A stretch of 64,000 nucleotides of DNA from contig JANCIK010000003.1 in assembly GCA_028532985.1 (NCBI GenBank), forward strand, positions 692,001 through 756,000. Direction: 5' to 3'. Position 1 is the first letter of the stretch. Each line of letters starts with the position of its first letter. Origin of the DNA: Stropharia rugosoannulata. Taxonomy: Eukaryota; Basidiomycota; Agaricomycetes; Agaricales; Strophariaceae. The position numbers were made by a program, and so were the translations under genes. Below are positions 1-12,965 of the stretch, in pieces. The notes beneath the pieces are model-generated. The model was given only the letters and a program-made list of their open reading frames with translations, did no database searches and was not told the DNA's origin.

Positions 1-3000
1 AAGGACAGCCCAAAAGATATGCACCTAAAGCAGTCCATTCAGAATCTTCCATGGATTTAACGCCACGTGAGCTAAGCATGAACGTTGTCTGGACGACCTC
101 CCTCTCCCCAGCCCCGCCCCGTCCTCCACACCTCCGCCTTCTGCCCCGCCGTCGCCCCGCCCCGCCACCCCGTCGTTGCTGCCGTCGTCGTCCACAGCGT
201 CCACCGCCGCCCCTCCGCGCGCGCGTCATTCAGGGCCGCCGTCAGGGACGAACAATCTGCCTCCGGGCTTGCCGCACCTTTCCTCAGCGCGGCTCATGCT
301 GTGCCGCCCTTGCCCAGCCGTCCATATGGACCCACTCGCGATAATGCTCATATTCTAGACTTTATTCACAGGCAATCAGTTGACTCGTCAGAAATCCTCC
401 CGGAAGGTTCCTAATTATAGCGGTCCACTAACCCTCTTGCCGCGCCACCCATCTCTCTGCCTCAGACGCGCGCATATATCCACCCTACACGCATTCACAC
501 AACTCTCCGTGCACCCTGTCACCGCCACCTTCGCCCTTGTTCTCCTTCCAGCACATACTGCCGTCCATTCATTCCGCGCGCAGAAATCTGGGCGCATATA
601 ATTGTGCCCGCCGCGCGGCACCCAATACAATAAATCTCCCGACGGTGGCCATTGTCGGCCGCGCATACACGCCCACTCAAGAACTGCAGCATGCATCCCT
701 GCTGCGTCGCATATCAATCAAGGCGCAGTTCTCTTACCATCAATCAAGGAGTCAATGAACCAGCCACACACTTGGCCCCATTGATCAACAGATCTTTCAC
801 CCTCAGCAGAGCTTGCTGTTATCATTTACATATTTCAAAGCCTGATGTTGCACTTTGTGGATGAAAGAAGCACGCATATCTCACAGCGAGGATCTTCGCG
901 GACATGATATGCCGACATGATTGTGGGAAGCCTCGTCATTCCAGCTCTAACCCCACTTTCCAGTGTCCAGTTTCTCCGTGGGTCAAATGTCCTGGTTCGA
1001 CTTAACGGTGAACTTTATACGGGCCAGAATAAAGTATCATACTTCCAATGCAAGAATCCGAGAAAGGAAGGAGCGACTCCTGCCAATGCAGAGTAACCTT
1101 GCAAGCGTACCTGCGAAGCGCGCGCTTATGCACTTGACACGGTGCTATGAAGGCTTCTTCGTTTCCGGGAGTCCGAATGAAGTATTAACATAATAGCCGC
1201 CCGACCCCGGCATATCTACCGCGTCATAATGATGTAGAGCAACTTGATCAATATGATCCTGAGAGTCGAGGACTCGAATGTCCTTAGCTCCGCGTAGTTT
1301 CGAGCGGTTCACAAGTTTAAATGTGGTGAGTGACCTTGAAACCCGTCTCCGTTAGCTAACGAGTGGTATATGACACCCTTATTACATCCATAGTACATAC
1401 GCCTACATACGCATGAATTGGCCTCATAAGACTCAATAGCTCATAGAGTCCCTGTGCACTTAAGGGACTTTGCCGAGTCCATAAATAATATTTCTATACA
1501 TTGTCCACAACAAACTTTCCCTACCCCCGTGCTACTGTCCGCATATTTGACTCCACTTTGATTTAATTATCAGAAGAACTGCACTTTTACTACGTCCGAA
1601 CGCAAACACGCCCTCTGCCCACAACACCCTGTCATGGCATAAAAGAAGCAGAACTTCTGCCCGGTCCCAAAATACACAGGCTTTCCGTAGGGAAAAACAG
1701 TATGCAAGAACCACGGCTATCCGGGCATGAGTGCGCTCAAGAAGTCCCCTGGTGTTTATCTTCCGAATGAGTACATTTCCAGCTCCAGATTCCTGGAAAA
1801 GGCCGACAATCGAGGAAGAATACATACGGGTCTCTCAACCACTGTCAAGCGTGGCCAAACTCTTTCTCTTGGAGGTAGGTCTTGTGGTCCTTTCACGAAG
1901 AGATATTTTCTCTCTCGGGAGAAGCACTTCTCATCTTGTGGCGCTTGTGCTTTATACGGATTGCACCCATACAGCGACTTCGAGAAAAGACAGTTTATAG
2001 CTGGATGCAAGGAAATACTGCCCCGGGATAGCCTTATCGTCACTTATATATTCACTCAGCGGAGTACGTTGGGCCAGTAAGTTCAAGTTAGCCGGCCAAC
2101 CAACGGCCAACAGCGGCCAACTCTCGGCTGGACCCTGGCTAGACCAAAAGATTGAATTTACTTTCTCACGGCCTCTTTATTTTGAGGATTCACTCGGATA
2201 TTGCACTCGTCGTTCCTGCCACCGTCATATTCTGCCATCTGCCCATCATACATGCTATGCAAGAAGGCTACCAATAGATCTCAGTCACCCGTGAACAAAC
2301 AGGGAAAGTTATCTCCATCCCGCCTGCACTCTGCGAGCTATGTTGTCCGCGTCACTGATTCTGCACACCTCGGGCTACGTGCAGGGCACTTATCAGGAAC
2401 TTGCTCCGCCAGTTGCTGCCTCGGCTCTGTCGGTTCTACCGGATCGAATGCCTACTCTTCTGCCTCTACATAAACCCATGGTGGGCAGGATACTAATATG
2501 CATGGGGTAGCGTTGTTGCGTAAACGTTTCTTGGTTGTCGCCTATTCTTGCTCTATCCTGGCAGTTCAAACAGTCAATCGAAATATGTAACTTCTTCACT
2601 ACCACACTTTCTGTGGTCTATCCGAATCATGCACTGTCTTTTCTGGGAACTATTCACCATGGGACGAGTGTTTTGTACTATGAGAGAATGGCTTTATAGT
2701 TTCTCAACGCTCACTACTCGGCGTGGCCATGCGGTGGTATCTTCATAAAGAAGTCGATTATCAGAAAGGATGTATCGAATATCATGTTCTTTGTTGCTCA
2801 TGTCGATTGCCCCATCAGGTTTTATTGATCGTGTCCATATCCTCACAAAGAGCCCATGTCACCTCCACTGGATGTACATAAATGAATTCGGTGAGCTCAT
2901 TTATCAGTCGGTCCCATCATGAATCTTCTTAGTGATTTCTTTTGCGCGGTAGTTATATTGCTCGACTGCGAGTACATACACGTCGAAAGGATTGTCGAGA

Positions 3001-3247
3001 CTGTGAGTATGTATTGTTGCACGGCCTTCTTGATAGAGGCCAAGGCGACGATCATTGACAGCAGCCCATGATACTTGTTGATCATTCCTTCTTGTTAATT
3101 CTCAGAGATGCCATTCAACAGCTTCTGCTATGCAGGATATATTGAGGAACGTCTTCTAGCGTCTACGAGTAAGTGCGGTACAACACACAGATCATTTCAG
3201 AAATATGATATCCCTGGTTGCAGATCGTTCACGTTTTGTTGATACAA
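1..3247. other. 5' intergenic region, no supported gene
   Basis: No reading frame here has a recognisable domain, a convincing exon chain or coding-like continuity. Positions about 105-240 are strongly C/pyrimidine-rich on the plus strand, which opens three overlapping proline/arginine-rich frames that look like composition artefacts. A frame of 117 codons at 1727-2080 overlaps two others on both strands and shows no motif. The first bases could be the 3' end of a gene lying outside the window, but nothing proves it. The last few hundred bases presumably hold the promoter of the mucin-like gene. Confidence 0.5.
2093..2121 (+). repeat. Three CGGCCAAC octamers spaced one helical turn apart
   Basis: The octamer CGGCCAAC occurs at 2093-2100, 2104-2111 and 2114-2121, so starts are 11 and 10 bp apart. 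Such phasing would put all three on one face of the helix, as in a cooperative protein-binding cluster. No gene start is clearly attached to it; the nearest supported gene begins about 1.1 kb downstream. Confidence 0.5.
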
Positions 3248-6200
3248 ATGAAACTAGGCTTCCTTATTATGGCATTCCCTGTCTTCATAACGCAGTGGTC
3301 TTCCGCTATCCTTCCCAGCGCATCTTTCAACGTCTCACAACGCCTTATGCCGGCTGTTTCGAATGGGAGGTCTCCTACGGTTGTAGCTCCGAGCACAGGT
3401 AGACCTCAGCAGTCTCCAACTGCTGGCCCACGGCCGTCACCTGCACAGGGTCGGAAAGGGGATGCTACTTCCAGAACATTTGCTAGTGCATCGATCCCCA
3501 AAAGCATCTCTACCCCTCCGGCTGCTCGACCCGGTGGTGCCAGTCACTCGAATGTTACTCCCACCCGCACACCAGCAAACTTATCCCCGGTGAAAACAAA
3601 CACCTTCGGCTCACAACATTCCTCTGGACCTGGATCTCCTGGTCGGCAGCCATCTACTTCACCAGCACATACGTCTTCGCTCTCTCCTTCTCGTTCGGTA
3701 AAAAACCAATCAATAGTGCATTCTTCATTTTCCCAACCCGCGCCCATAACTGTAACTACAAAGAAGCAGTCTACCCATTTCACAGTCAGTAACTCCCAGA
3801 GGAAGACGCAGACATCGTTTACGCCTAGTCCACATTTTCCGTCTCCTAGCTCGCAAACTAATACACAGTCCTTTCCCGGTCATGCTCATTCTGTTTCCGT
3901 TCCCGCTTCTTCTACTTTAAAAAGCTCAATAACTCAGCCTCATGGCTCGGATACCCGCACCGCTGTGCAAACTTCTTCTGCGACGATCACTTTATCTTCT
4001 GTAACGAATAGTCTATCCTCCGGTACCGTACCGACACCGTTTCACCACACAACATCTTTTCAAAGCAGCTCGGACAGCCAACGCCGGCAATCTACTACGA
4101 CTTTCTCCACTACGTCTCTTTTTTCTAGCTCGACTTCCACCACACTGGGCCATACTTTAACCACAACGCCAGGCTTCAGTTTGACCAGCCCGAATTCTAC
4201 TGGTGCTCACTTTGACACCTCCACCTCTCTTACATTCGGGTCTATACCCCACATCCAATCCGGAAGTTTCCAACAGACTAAGACAAGCTCTACAAGTACC
4301 ATAATTTCTGGCGGACAGACGACGTCGAGGACAGGGATCACTTTCAGTTCTCCTGATCATGGACACAGTGTACCCAAGCATGGATCTATGACATCCACCT
4401 TGTTTGGGACGACATTATCGCCCATCGCAGCATCGTCGAATAAACATAACAGCTTTTCTTCGTCGACTACGACGCATATCAGCCAGACGACGTCAAAGAG
4501 TCAGAATTCTAGTCAGCCAACATCTGTACCAATGGAGAAAATATTGTCGCCATTTTCTAGCCACGGACAATCGTCACCTACGACCTCGGCCTTTGGAACG
4601 ACCTCCAAGAATCATCGTTTTGGTTTACCCCCAACACACAGTACTCCATCAAGGGGTCAGGTCCCGAGCCAGACCACGACCACGACGACTTTGAAAACAT
4701 CGACTTCTAGTCATGGTCAAGGGCCGTCAACGTCCACACATCTTGGCATCACTTCATCTCCCGAGGTCACAGGCTCGTCCAGAGGGCACAAACACAGTTT
4801 CTCTTCTTCGACTGCGACACATGTTCAGACGACGGAAAAGAACCAAAACCCAAGCCAATTGCCATCCAGGACGACTCCAGCCAACCCGTCATTCACAACA
4901 AATTCCAACCATGGGCAGGACCCGTCTACTTCATCGTTACGTTCTGGGAAAACGACATCATCAAACACCTCATCTTCGGCCAATGGACACAAAAACAATA
5001 CGACTTCGACTAAGGCACACAATTCGACGCCGTCAAAGGGAAACTCATCTCACTCTACGGCAACACTTTCCAACGGTGGGCAAGGGCGATCCACTACTTC
5101 TCCACATTTCACGACGACCTCATCATCGCAAGCCTCATCCTTTTCCAACGGGCACAACAACGATCCGAATCCGACCAAGGGACATGGTTCGACGCAGTCA
5201 AAGGGAAGCCCGTTCCATTCTTCGGTGAGCACGGTATCCCAGTCTCCAGGGATTACGCAGACCTTACCCACTACTCTAAATCAGCCGGGAAACTCACAGA
5301 CGCAGCCATCACCTGGACATCAAGGGTCCAGCAGTACAGTGTCCTCAAACCAATCTTCTAATCTGCCGCCAAAGTCTACATCTAAACCGGCACAACCTTC
5401 GAAACAATCACCCCCACAGGGCCCGGCATCGAGCCAGCCAGCCTCTACCAGTCATGCAGTCACGTCGGAACCTTTGCCGCAGCATACCACAAAGTCAGAT
5501 AAACCGCATTCAACTCGGACACAGAACTCGAATTCGCAAAATCCGGCTACAGATCTGTCGACTAGTGGCGACAGAACTGGTCAGACTGGCTCAACGAATT
5601 CGCAGCACTCGCCACAGACAACCGCAAAAGAATCTCAGAAGTCTACTATCACTCTCACCAGTAGTATTGAAATCTCTTCTCAGAGCAACTTTACTACCTC
5701 TAGTACCAGTTGGAATAACTCGTTGACAGGCACGACCACTGCCACTTCTATCACGACATCGTCTACCGCACCTTTAAAAGGGCCTCCCCCAAGGGTGTTT
5801 GACCATAACAGCGAACCAAGTTCATATCAGCCGACCTCTACACCCATCACTCATAATAGTAGCGGGGATTCTCCGTCATCCTTAATCACACATGCCGAAA
5901 ACACCGACTCAGGTACGCCAAAGTTTTCGTCAAGTCCTATATCAACGGGCGTTCCTCCCATTAATGGCACGACCAACTCTTCTAGGTAAGAATTTTATTT
6001 CTTAACGTCATTGTCATATATTTAAGGGCTGTATATCCTATACGTTCAGAAATGCAGATGCAGGCGTTATAGCTGGCAGCACGATAGCGTCTGTGATCGC
6101 AGCAGTCATTATTGCAGTTATTGCATTTCTGTTCTGTCGCCGCAAGCGGCATCGCCAGCGCGTAACGTACAACCTCCCAGCGAGCAATAGGCAACTATCA

Positions 6201-6664
6201 GAAGCATCTGGCATTTCACATAGTCCTGCTCCGTCTGCCGATGGGGGTCAGCTATACAATCTACCGGTGCACATGCTACCAAAGACAAACGAAGATATTA
6301 TACGGCCATCTTTCTTCTCAGGTGTCAGCACTATGCAAAATACAAACACTGTCGGACTCAATGAATCGCCGCACTCCCCCACATACATGTCGAAATCAGC
6401 AGCCTACCTCGATAATGATGCCAGTGATGATGAAGGAACTATGTACGGATATCAACAATCGAAGCGTAGCTCACGTGTGACAAGCGACTACGTATCAGTT
6501 CAAGAACACCTTCCGGATGATATGACTGAATTAGCAACGTCTAGAATCCAGAGCTTTAACTCGAATAATACTGCTGAAAGCAATGTGGAAGTGAGTGCTC
6601 TATTCTAGACTGTGAAGTAAACTTGTGGCTAACAAACCTTAACTAGTATGGATTCGCTCTATAA
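3248..6664 (+). CDS. Ser/Thr-rich mucin-like single-pass transmembrane protein
   Basis: Three exons (3248-5985, 6050-6590, 6647-6664) give 1098 residues. The chosen ATG starts a typical signal peptide (MKLGFLIMAFPVF, then polar residues); an in-frame ATG at 3218 would add ten residues. About 850 residues of Ser/Thr/Pro/Gln/His-rich sequence follow, expected to be heavily O-glycosylated. After the first intron a segment VIAAVIIAVIAFLF is followed by the stop-transfer run CRRKRHRQR and a cytoplasmic tail of about 160 residues. The short second intron (donor GTGAGT, branch CTAAC, acceptor ACTAG) gives the end YGFAL; without it the protein stops at 6608. This layout is common in uncharacterised Agaricomycete cell-surface proteins, and a wall-sensor or adhesion role is only inference. 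The ectodomain holds diverged internal repeats. No enzymatic domain is visible. Confidence 0.8.
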
Positions 6665-6923
6665 TTTTATATCATGCTTAGATCGCGTATCTTCATTGAG
6701 TATTGTGGATGTGGATGCTGGATGAGCGACAGTGATGCGGTAAATTAGTGGTGCACTAAACCTGTATTTATTTGGACTTGTAGGCTTTGGTTGTAGTAGT
6801 ATGTATGTTGACGTACATAGAATATTTTGCCCGGCACTTTCCGGGCAGGATGGCAGGTAAACCGAATATTTGAATCTTGATGCCAAGGTCTTGCACCGAA
6901 AGGAGAATTGATGGAGACGTCCT

Positions 6924-8096
6924 ATGACATCATTGCCCTACTATGCACGAAAGAGTATTGAAACGTTGACAGCTCCCCAGCGACGTCCTGTCATGGGCTG
7001 GAGTATCGTCTTCATGTTTTCAATCTCCTTACTTGTCGGTGCTACGGCTACACTTTTGCTCTACGTTTTCCACTTCATTGGTGTTGACATTCGCATTCGC
7101 AGGATCAGGTTACACTCATTGGAAAACATATGGTACTCTACCACCGAGCGCTTTTGTTCCATTGCAAAATTAGCAATTACCTTTCATCTTCCACGACCAG
7201 ATAATCCATACTGGGCAATCATGTCTACAGAGGACTTCGAATACAAAGACTCAAGAACACACGTAACAATCCGGTGTTGTGAAGTAAAATTCTGGGTGTT
7301 TCCTGTTCTTTTTCGGTTCACTGCTGGTCCATGGATTGTCGTACGGCTCGATGGATTTATCGTACATGTCAACAGCTCATGGAATAGTCCATGGTGGATT
7401 GTAGCCATACGAGATAACCTTGTAACTACTGTCGTTCATGGAGAAACCATCCGCCTCAATCACTCAGACACCAAGGTTTATCTCAACGCCTTTACAAGAC
7501 CCCAAATAGATGAGGAATCAAAGAACGAAGAAACCACAGGAACGAAAGAAGTGCAACCAAACGATGAGCTACGTCTACGTAGCTCCCTGTCCCAGTGGCA
7601 TCTTTTAGCGTCATGGCACGCGAGGATGTACAGTTTTGACGACCTTCAAGTAGAGATTAGACGCAACTGGGCAGAGGACAGAGGGTCATTCGTAATGATT
7701 GCGAAAGGATGCAGATGGACGAAAGTGCCAGCAATTGGGAAATTGGAAGAGTATCGACGAGCATCGATGCCCTGGTACGTCGCCCAACCTGATATATATG
7801 ACGTCTACTGATATACATTCTCCTGGCATTCCAGGCAGATTTTCCATGCATTTTATTCGCTTCCCTATTATCTAATCAATATGTGCAGAGACCCGTTATC
7901 GGTGGTAGATATTTACGCACCTAGGACGGATATGACCTTTGGAAACTTCCGCCTTCGGGACGCAGAGCTTTTCCACCAGGGAGCGGTCAAGTTGAAAGAG
8001 GAATATTGCAAGCTTGAAACGCGTCACCCCGGCATTGTAGAAGATCTCGTTTGGGACATGTTCGTTCACGGTGTTCTTTCGTCATTCCAAGACTGA
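6924..8096 (+). CDS. N-terminally anchored beta-rich membrane protein, family uncertain
   Basis: Two exons (6924-7774 and 7835-8096) encode 370 residues. The intron is fixed by a GTACGT donor and the acceptor CATTCCAG, which restores Trp (MPW then QIFHAFYSL); the nearer TGTGCAG acceptor would create a stop. One hydrophobic helix near residues 27-50 (VFMFSISLLVGATATLLLYV) is followed by IGVDIRIRRIRLHSLENIWY and alternating hydrophobic/polar strands. The C-terminal third has the conserved-looking block VVDIYAPRTDMTFGNFRLRD. The anchor followed by beta-strands recalls the N-termini of bridge-like lipid-transfer (Fmp27/Hobbit-type) proteins, and a mitochondrial Mdm31-like protein is another possibility. 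Neither is proven. No enzymatic motif is seen. Confidence 0.65.
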
Positions 8097-8769
8097 TCTT
8101 GTATTTGCTTTTGCTGTTGTACTACGATGGTGCCTTTATTAGCGCACTAGAAGAACTTTAAAAGGAGAATGTAGGATTTATTAGAACATATTGTATGTGA
8201 ACTATGAGGTAGTTTGATATTGTAAAAAAAACGAGGGACTCATCCAAAAGACCCAAATAGCACAGTACCGTCGTCATAGGTAGAATTTCAGAAACGAATA
8301 TCGGACGGGGGTTCAAAGCAACGAAGGTTCAAACGTTCACCGATGACCATGAACCTCGATAGGACGCAGTCCTCATAGTCAGGTCGAAGATCGGCCTAAT
8401 TACGACCGGCATTGAACGCTAAGTGACGAGGGGAGGCTTGTGATCGTGAGAAACTGCGTCCTGTTCACAGTGTTGACCTTGGATCATTTTTTGTTGAAGC
8501 GAAGTTTGACACGACTCGCATATTGCCTCTGCACGGGCGTTCAATGACAACCATGGCTTCTGTATTGAGCATCGATTTAATATCAAAGTCTTTTTTACAG
8601 TGCTTCGTCATCGCTCACCATCCACAATATCTATAAATATTCTGTCCTCGGCTCTAAGTACTTGTATCTGTTTTTCTACTTGTCCTCTATCTATGCTTCT
8701 AGCTCCTGCAAAACAGCTTTTGCCTCGTCTCTGAGTACACTGAATGCGTGGTCGACATGTTTATTTTAG
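8097..8769. other. Intergenic, no gene seen
   Basis: Contains the probable 3' UTR of the preceding gene (AT-rich, A-run near 8224) and then non-coding sequence up to the intron-like TTTATTTTAG acceptor that opens the sulfhydrylase remnant. The missing 5' half of that enzyme is not found here. Confidence 0.5.
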
Positions 8770-10019
8770 GTACGAGCTCCCCCTGAGGACTACGAAGCCG
8801 CCATAGACGATAAAACAAAGGCCATTTTCGTAGAGTCTATTGCAAATCCAAGCGGTGTAATACATGATATAGAGGCCACTGCCGAAGTGCGTAGCAGCCC
8901 TCTACAATTAGACAAACATAACGCGTTTTAGGTTGCACATGCGCACAACATAGTGTTGGTAATGGACAATACTCTAGGTATGGGTGGTAAGTGACGATAA
9001 GAAAATATGTTGTCAGGCTCAACCAATCTTAATACCTAGGATATTTGCTCCGCCCATTCGATCACGGTGCGGATATTGTGGGTAAGTTGTTTCAAATTCG
9101 AATGTATCTTTCAGTTCATACTTCTTCCAGTTCACAGTGCGACAAAATGGATGGGCGGTCATGGAACCACTATCGGTGGTATTAATATTGACACAGGTCT
9201 CCTCTTTATCCCCGGTATCCCTTCACATGGCTGAAATTATGTTCCAGGAAAGTTCGACTGGGCTGGTTCAGGCCAATATTCTAGACTGACGACCTCGAGC
9301 ATCTCATCACCTGGTATTGTCTACACCGAGAAGTATGGACAGGAAGCCTTCTCAGTGAAGTTGCGTGATGAGACGCTACGTGATTTCGGACCTTGCTTAA
9401 ATCCTTTCGGCGCATTTCTTCTATTGCAAGGGATAGAAACGCTCAGCCTACGAGCAGAGTGTCACTGCACAAATGCTCTAGCGCTGGCAAGGTACGCTGT
9501 TTTCTAGCGCAATTTACCGGGCATTATGGCAGAAAAACGTATAACCTCGCTTTTGTACTCCTTACGCAGATGGCTGGTAAATCATCCAAAAGTCACTCGG
9601 GTATCTTATCCATGGCTTGAGCACACCCATCGCACAACTTAGCGCTGAAATATATGCGTTCTGGATTGTATGGCGGACTACTCTGCTTTTCCATAGACGG
9701 CGGCAAGGACACTACTTTCAAAATGATAGATAACCTCAAGCTTGTTAGTTATGTGGCTAATTGCGGCAAGTGCACATTCCTGATAGAATTTGTGGCACTT
9801 ATTGACACATTTCCATGAATTTTCCTATATCTCTAAAATAAAGGGGACGCAAAAAGCTTGATTATTTATTCAGCTAACCCCGTTGAAAGCGACAATATTC
9901 CAACTCACGCAGTGAGGGTAAGTCCTCAAATTCTTGAAATGGTGTTGGTCGAATGAGACAATATGTATTATAGGTGTCTAGTCGCCGACTTCGAGGGTGC
10001 CATCTCTGCCGCTTTCTGA
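8770..10019 (+). pseudogene. 5'-truncated O-acetylhomoserine sulfhydrylase (Met17-type) pseudogene
   Basis: Only the C-terminal half of a PLP-dependent Cys/Met-metabolism enzyme is present. In order one reads [69 protein letters not shown] (with the Schiff-base lysine of SATKW), KFDWAGSGQYSRL, NPFGAFLLLQGIETLSLRAE and ARWLVNHPKVTRVSYP. These are separated by normal short introns. After YPWLEHTHRTT the frame hits a stop, and the match continues in another frame as ALKYMRSGLYGG, a frameshift near 9640. The tail is further decayed: the VSVGIEH-type block is missing, yet LVADFEGAISAAF then a stop still matches the family C-terminus. No N-terminal half exists upstream. The retained introns make this a decayed genomic copy, not a retrocopy. 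It lies just upstream of an intact gene of the same superfamily. Confidence 0.85.
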
Positions 10020-11076
10020 CTCTACAAGACGTGAATGCCCAGAGAAATGACTCGTCAAAGGATTACTTCAGCCAGTACGGACTACATTCATATTGTGTAT
10101 AGTAGACTACAGAAAATCATTGTCATACATGTATCTTTAAACTACTCTATTCCTGAGTTTGGCCCGCATCAGTTACCTTTACCCCGCTAGTCGGCCATTG
10201 ACTTGTAGAACTGTAACAAACACAATGTAACGGTCTATATAGAGCTTGTCTATAGCCTGGGGGTCCAGGACGTCCATGTAATACATACTTATGACCGGTC
10301 TTCAATCTTCCAACCATTATTGAACGAGATTCCCTGGAGTGACTCCATGACACAAATGAAAGAACGAGGCTATTACCGGGAAAGTTTGAAATTTGACACC
10401 TGAATCTGACGAATGACAGTCGCGAGCTAACTTCTCGGAGATTAGCATAACAAAGTCAAATCTACGAAACCCATTTCAAAAGTTACCTATGTATTGGAGT
10501 TGGCCACCTGTCCCTGAAGCGCCGTGTTCAAACGTTCATCCAACTGTTCGGCTTAAGGCTTACCACAATATTGTAACCACCGACCTATGAGGCAACATCG
10601 GCTATAGAAGAATAAATAAAGGAAAACACCGTGGAGTCATGCACATGAACAGTTTAATGTCAGGTAGTCAAACATGACAGAATTATGTGTCAAAAAATGG
10701 GGCACTCGAAATAATGAAATTTGGAGGTCACTGTGCTTCTGACCGAATGAAGAACCGAAGAGAACTTGCGACATTGCGCCAACTCGACAGGTGACATGCA
10801 CTTTTAAATCCTTCAATTTTTCTGTTATGTGCTAGTGAGGTAGTGTCGGCGACATAATTTGGTGAGTCGGATACCGCTCCGAAATGGGTACCGAGAACAG
10901 TGATTGCAAAAACACGTAATTTCATAGACCACAAGTTGTACTGATTTGTGAAATTTTGAACCTTGAAGTAATGGACTCACAATGTCGCCGCTTTAGTAAA
11001 TGAGGTTATAAATGTGTTTATAGAGCGACCAAGCCTAAAAATTATTGTCGTATCACCGATTCCTGCACATAGAACA
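10020..11076. other. Intergenic, no gene seen
   Basis: About 1 kb of AT-rich sequence between the sulfhydrylase remnant and the cystathionine gamma-synthase gene. Only short unsupported frames occur. The proximal part should hold the promoter of the downstream gene. Confidence 0.5.
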
Positions 11077-12965
11077 ATGAGTGACAAAGTCATAATCACG
11101 AAGCTCATCCCAAATGTCCCACCTGGGTATGGTCTTCCATTGTCTACCCCATATGCCGTTTCGCTTTCTTTACCTGCCTGGAAGGACCATTGTGATTATT
11201 GGCTCGGCGGAGAGAAAGTACTTGCTTCTTGCGTTAGCACATATCCGAGGATCTTTCCCCATCCTAGCGTAAGAGAGGTAAGCGTCACAATTTACACCAT
11301 ATGTATCCCACTGAGCGCAATTCAATTCATCAGCTTGGATCGAAAGTTTTGCAGGGACATGGCTCAGACATAGAGAAATGTCTTCCATTTCCAACCCATC
11401 GCACTGCCGAGGAATGTTGCCAATACATGCAGGCTCGAGACGTTGACGCTCGTGTCCTGAGTTTCGTCATCTGTCCAGATGCCCCACAAGGTACAAGCCG
11501 CATTGGTAAAGCAGAGCAGCAGCAGAGGCCAGACAAAGCCCTCGACATGAAGAATGCACTACATGTAGTCGTATTTCCTGAAGACAAGAGTTCCTGCGCA
11601 CATAAGTTCTGGAATACAGCGGGATTGGGAATCACAGTCCGTCAGGCAGACAACTACCTCTCGATGATCGAGGGCTATGTACCAGAATCACAAGACTCTG
11701 CCGGCCAGTCAGCAAAAAAGACAGTTCGCCAGAGAATCGCGAACGGGGTACAAGAGCACAAAGACTGCGCAAAAGTGGCTGAGGACGACGTTTTCTTGTT
11801 CCAGTCTGGAATGGCCGCGATCTGGACAGCGCATCAGCTTGCACTGCAAGTACGACCCGTGGGAAAGAGTGTTTGCTTTGGGTCCGTTCCCCGTTTCTCC
11901 ATCTCCCACTAAATTGCACTAGCTTATTGAGTTTCCATTCACAGCGCGTTTCCCTCTACACAGACGGTTCTTAAGCATTGGGGACCTGGATGCCACTTCT
12001 ACGGATATGGATCTGAGGAAGAGATAGACGCATTGGAAGCTCTCTTGGAAGAGGAACTTCAGCGCGACGCGTCGCGACCTCCCATTCTAGCACTCTTCAC
12101 CGAATTCACAGCAAACCCACTCGCCTGGTCGCCTAACCTTCCCCGATTGCGTACTCTGGCAGATAAATATGACTTTCTCATTGTGGTGGATGATACAATT
12201 GGTGGCCTAGCCAACGTAGACGTGATGCCCTATTCGGACATCGTGGTCACTAGTCTGACCAAAATGTTCAGTGGATATGCTGATGCACTAGGCGGAAGGT
12301 AAGCAAACGCTCAGACATGTTATCTATACTGGTCACTCATCAATGTACGCTGTAGCATAATACTCAACCCCAACTGTCGTCATTACACTGGTCTGAAGGA
12401 TAATCTAAAGGCAACATTTGAAGACACCTTTTACAGCGCAGATGCAGTTGTTCTGGAGTGCAACTCCCGCGACTATTACGAACGGTCCCAGATTGTCGAT
12501 GCTAATGCAGAGGCGGTTTGCGATCTTCTTCATGCTCGGTCTGTTGCAGGTGGTGTTGCTGATGCCGCCGTTAAAACAGTATACTATCCGAAATACATCA
12601 CCCGGGAGAATTACGAAATATGTCGTATCAAAGCGCCTCGGGCTGCTGCTGTTTATGGAGGGAATGAGCACGCAAAGCAGGTGGAACCTGGATTTGGCTG
12701 TCTCGTATCACTGACGTTCACAACGGCCAAAGCATCGCACGCATTCTTTGAAGCACTTGATAGCTTTAAAGGACTCAGCTTCGGATTGAACATCACTGTG
12801 GCATGCCCTTTCGCGGTGTCTTCAGCAACTCTGGGATGGGGTGCTCCATACGGCATTGAAGACGATATGTTGAGAATTAGCATAGGTCTGGAGGACAAGC
12901 AAGTTCTTCTGGCTTCCTTCAGAGCCGCCGTTGAAGCGGCTGAAGCAGCTTTGAAGGCAGCATAA
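11077..12965 (+). CDS. Cystathionine gamma-synthase-like PLP enzyme
   Basis: Four exons (11077-11277, 11334-11881, 11945-12298, 12356-12965) encode 570 residues, close to the usual size of fungal cystathionine gamma-synthases. These condense O-acyl-homoserine with cysteine in transsulfuration. Seen: the N-terminal block PPGYGLPLSTPYAVSLSLP typical of the fungal enzyme, AEDDVFLFQSGMAAIWTAHQ in the cofactor region, GPGCHFYGYGSEEEIDAL, the PLP-phosphate/ring region FLIVVDDTIGG, and the Schiff-base lysine in VVTSLTKMFSGYADALGG. The C-terminal domain ends with LGWGAPYGIEDDMLRISIGL, the substrate-carboxylate site. Exon 2 ends at an unusual GTCCGT donor; this choice restores CFGAFPSTQTV in frame, whereas an earlier GTACGA donor runs into a stop. 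No disruptions are visible. It is flanked by two pseudogenes, one a distant relative. Confidence 0.88.
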
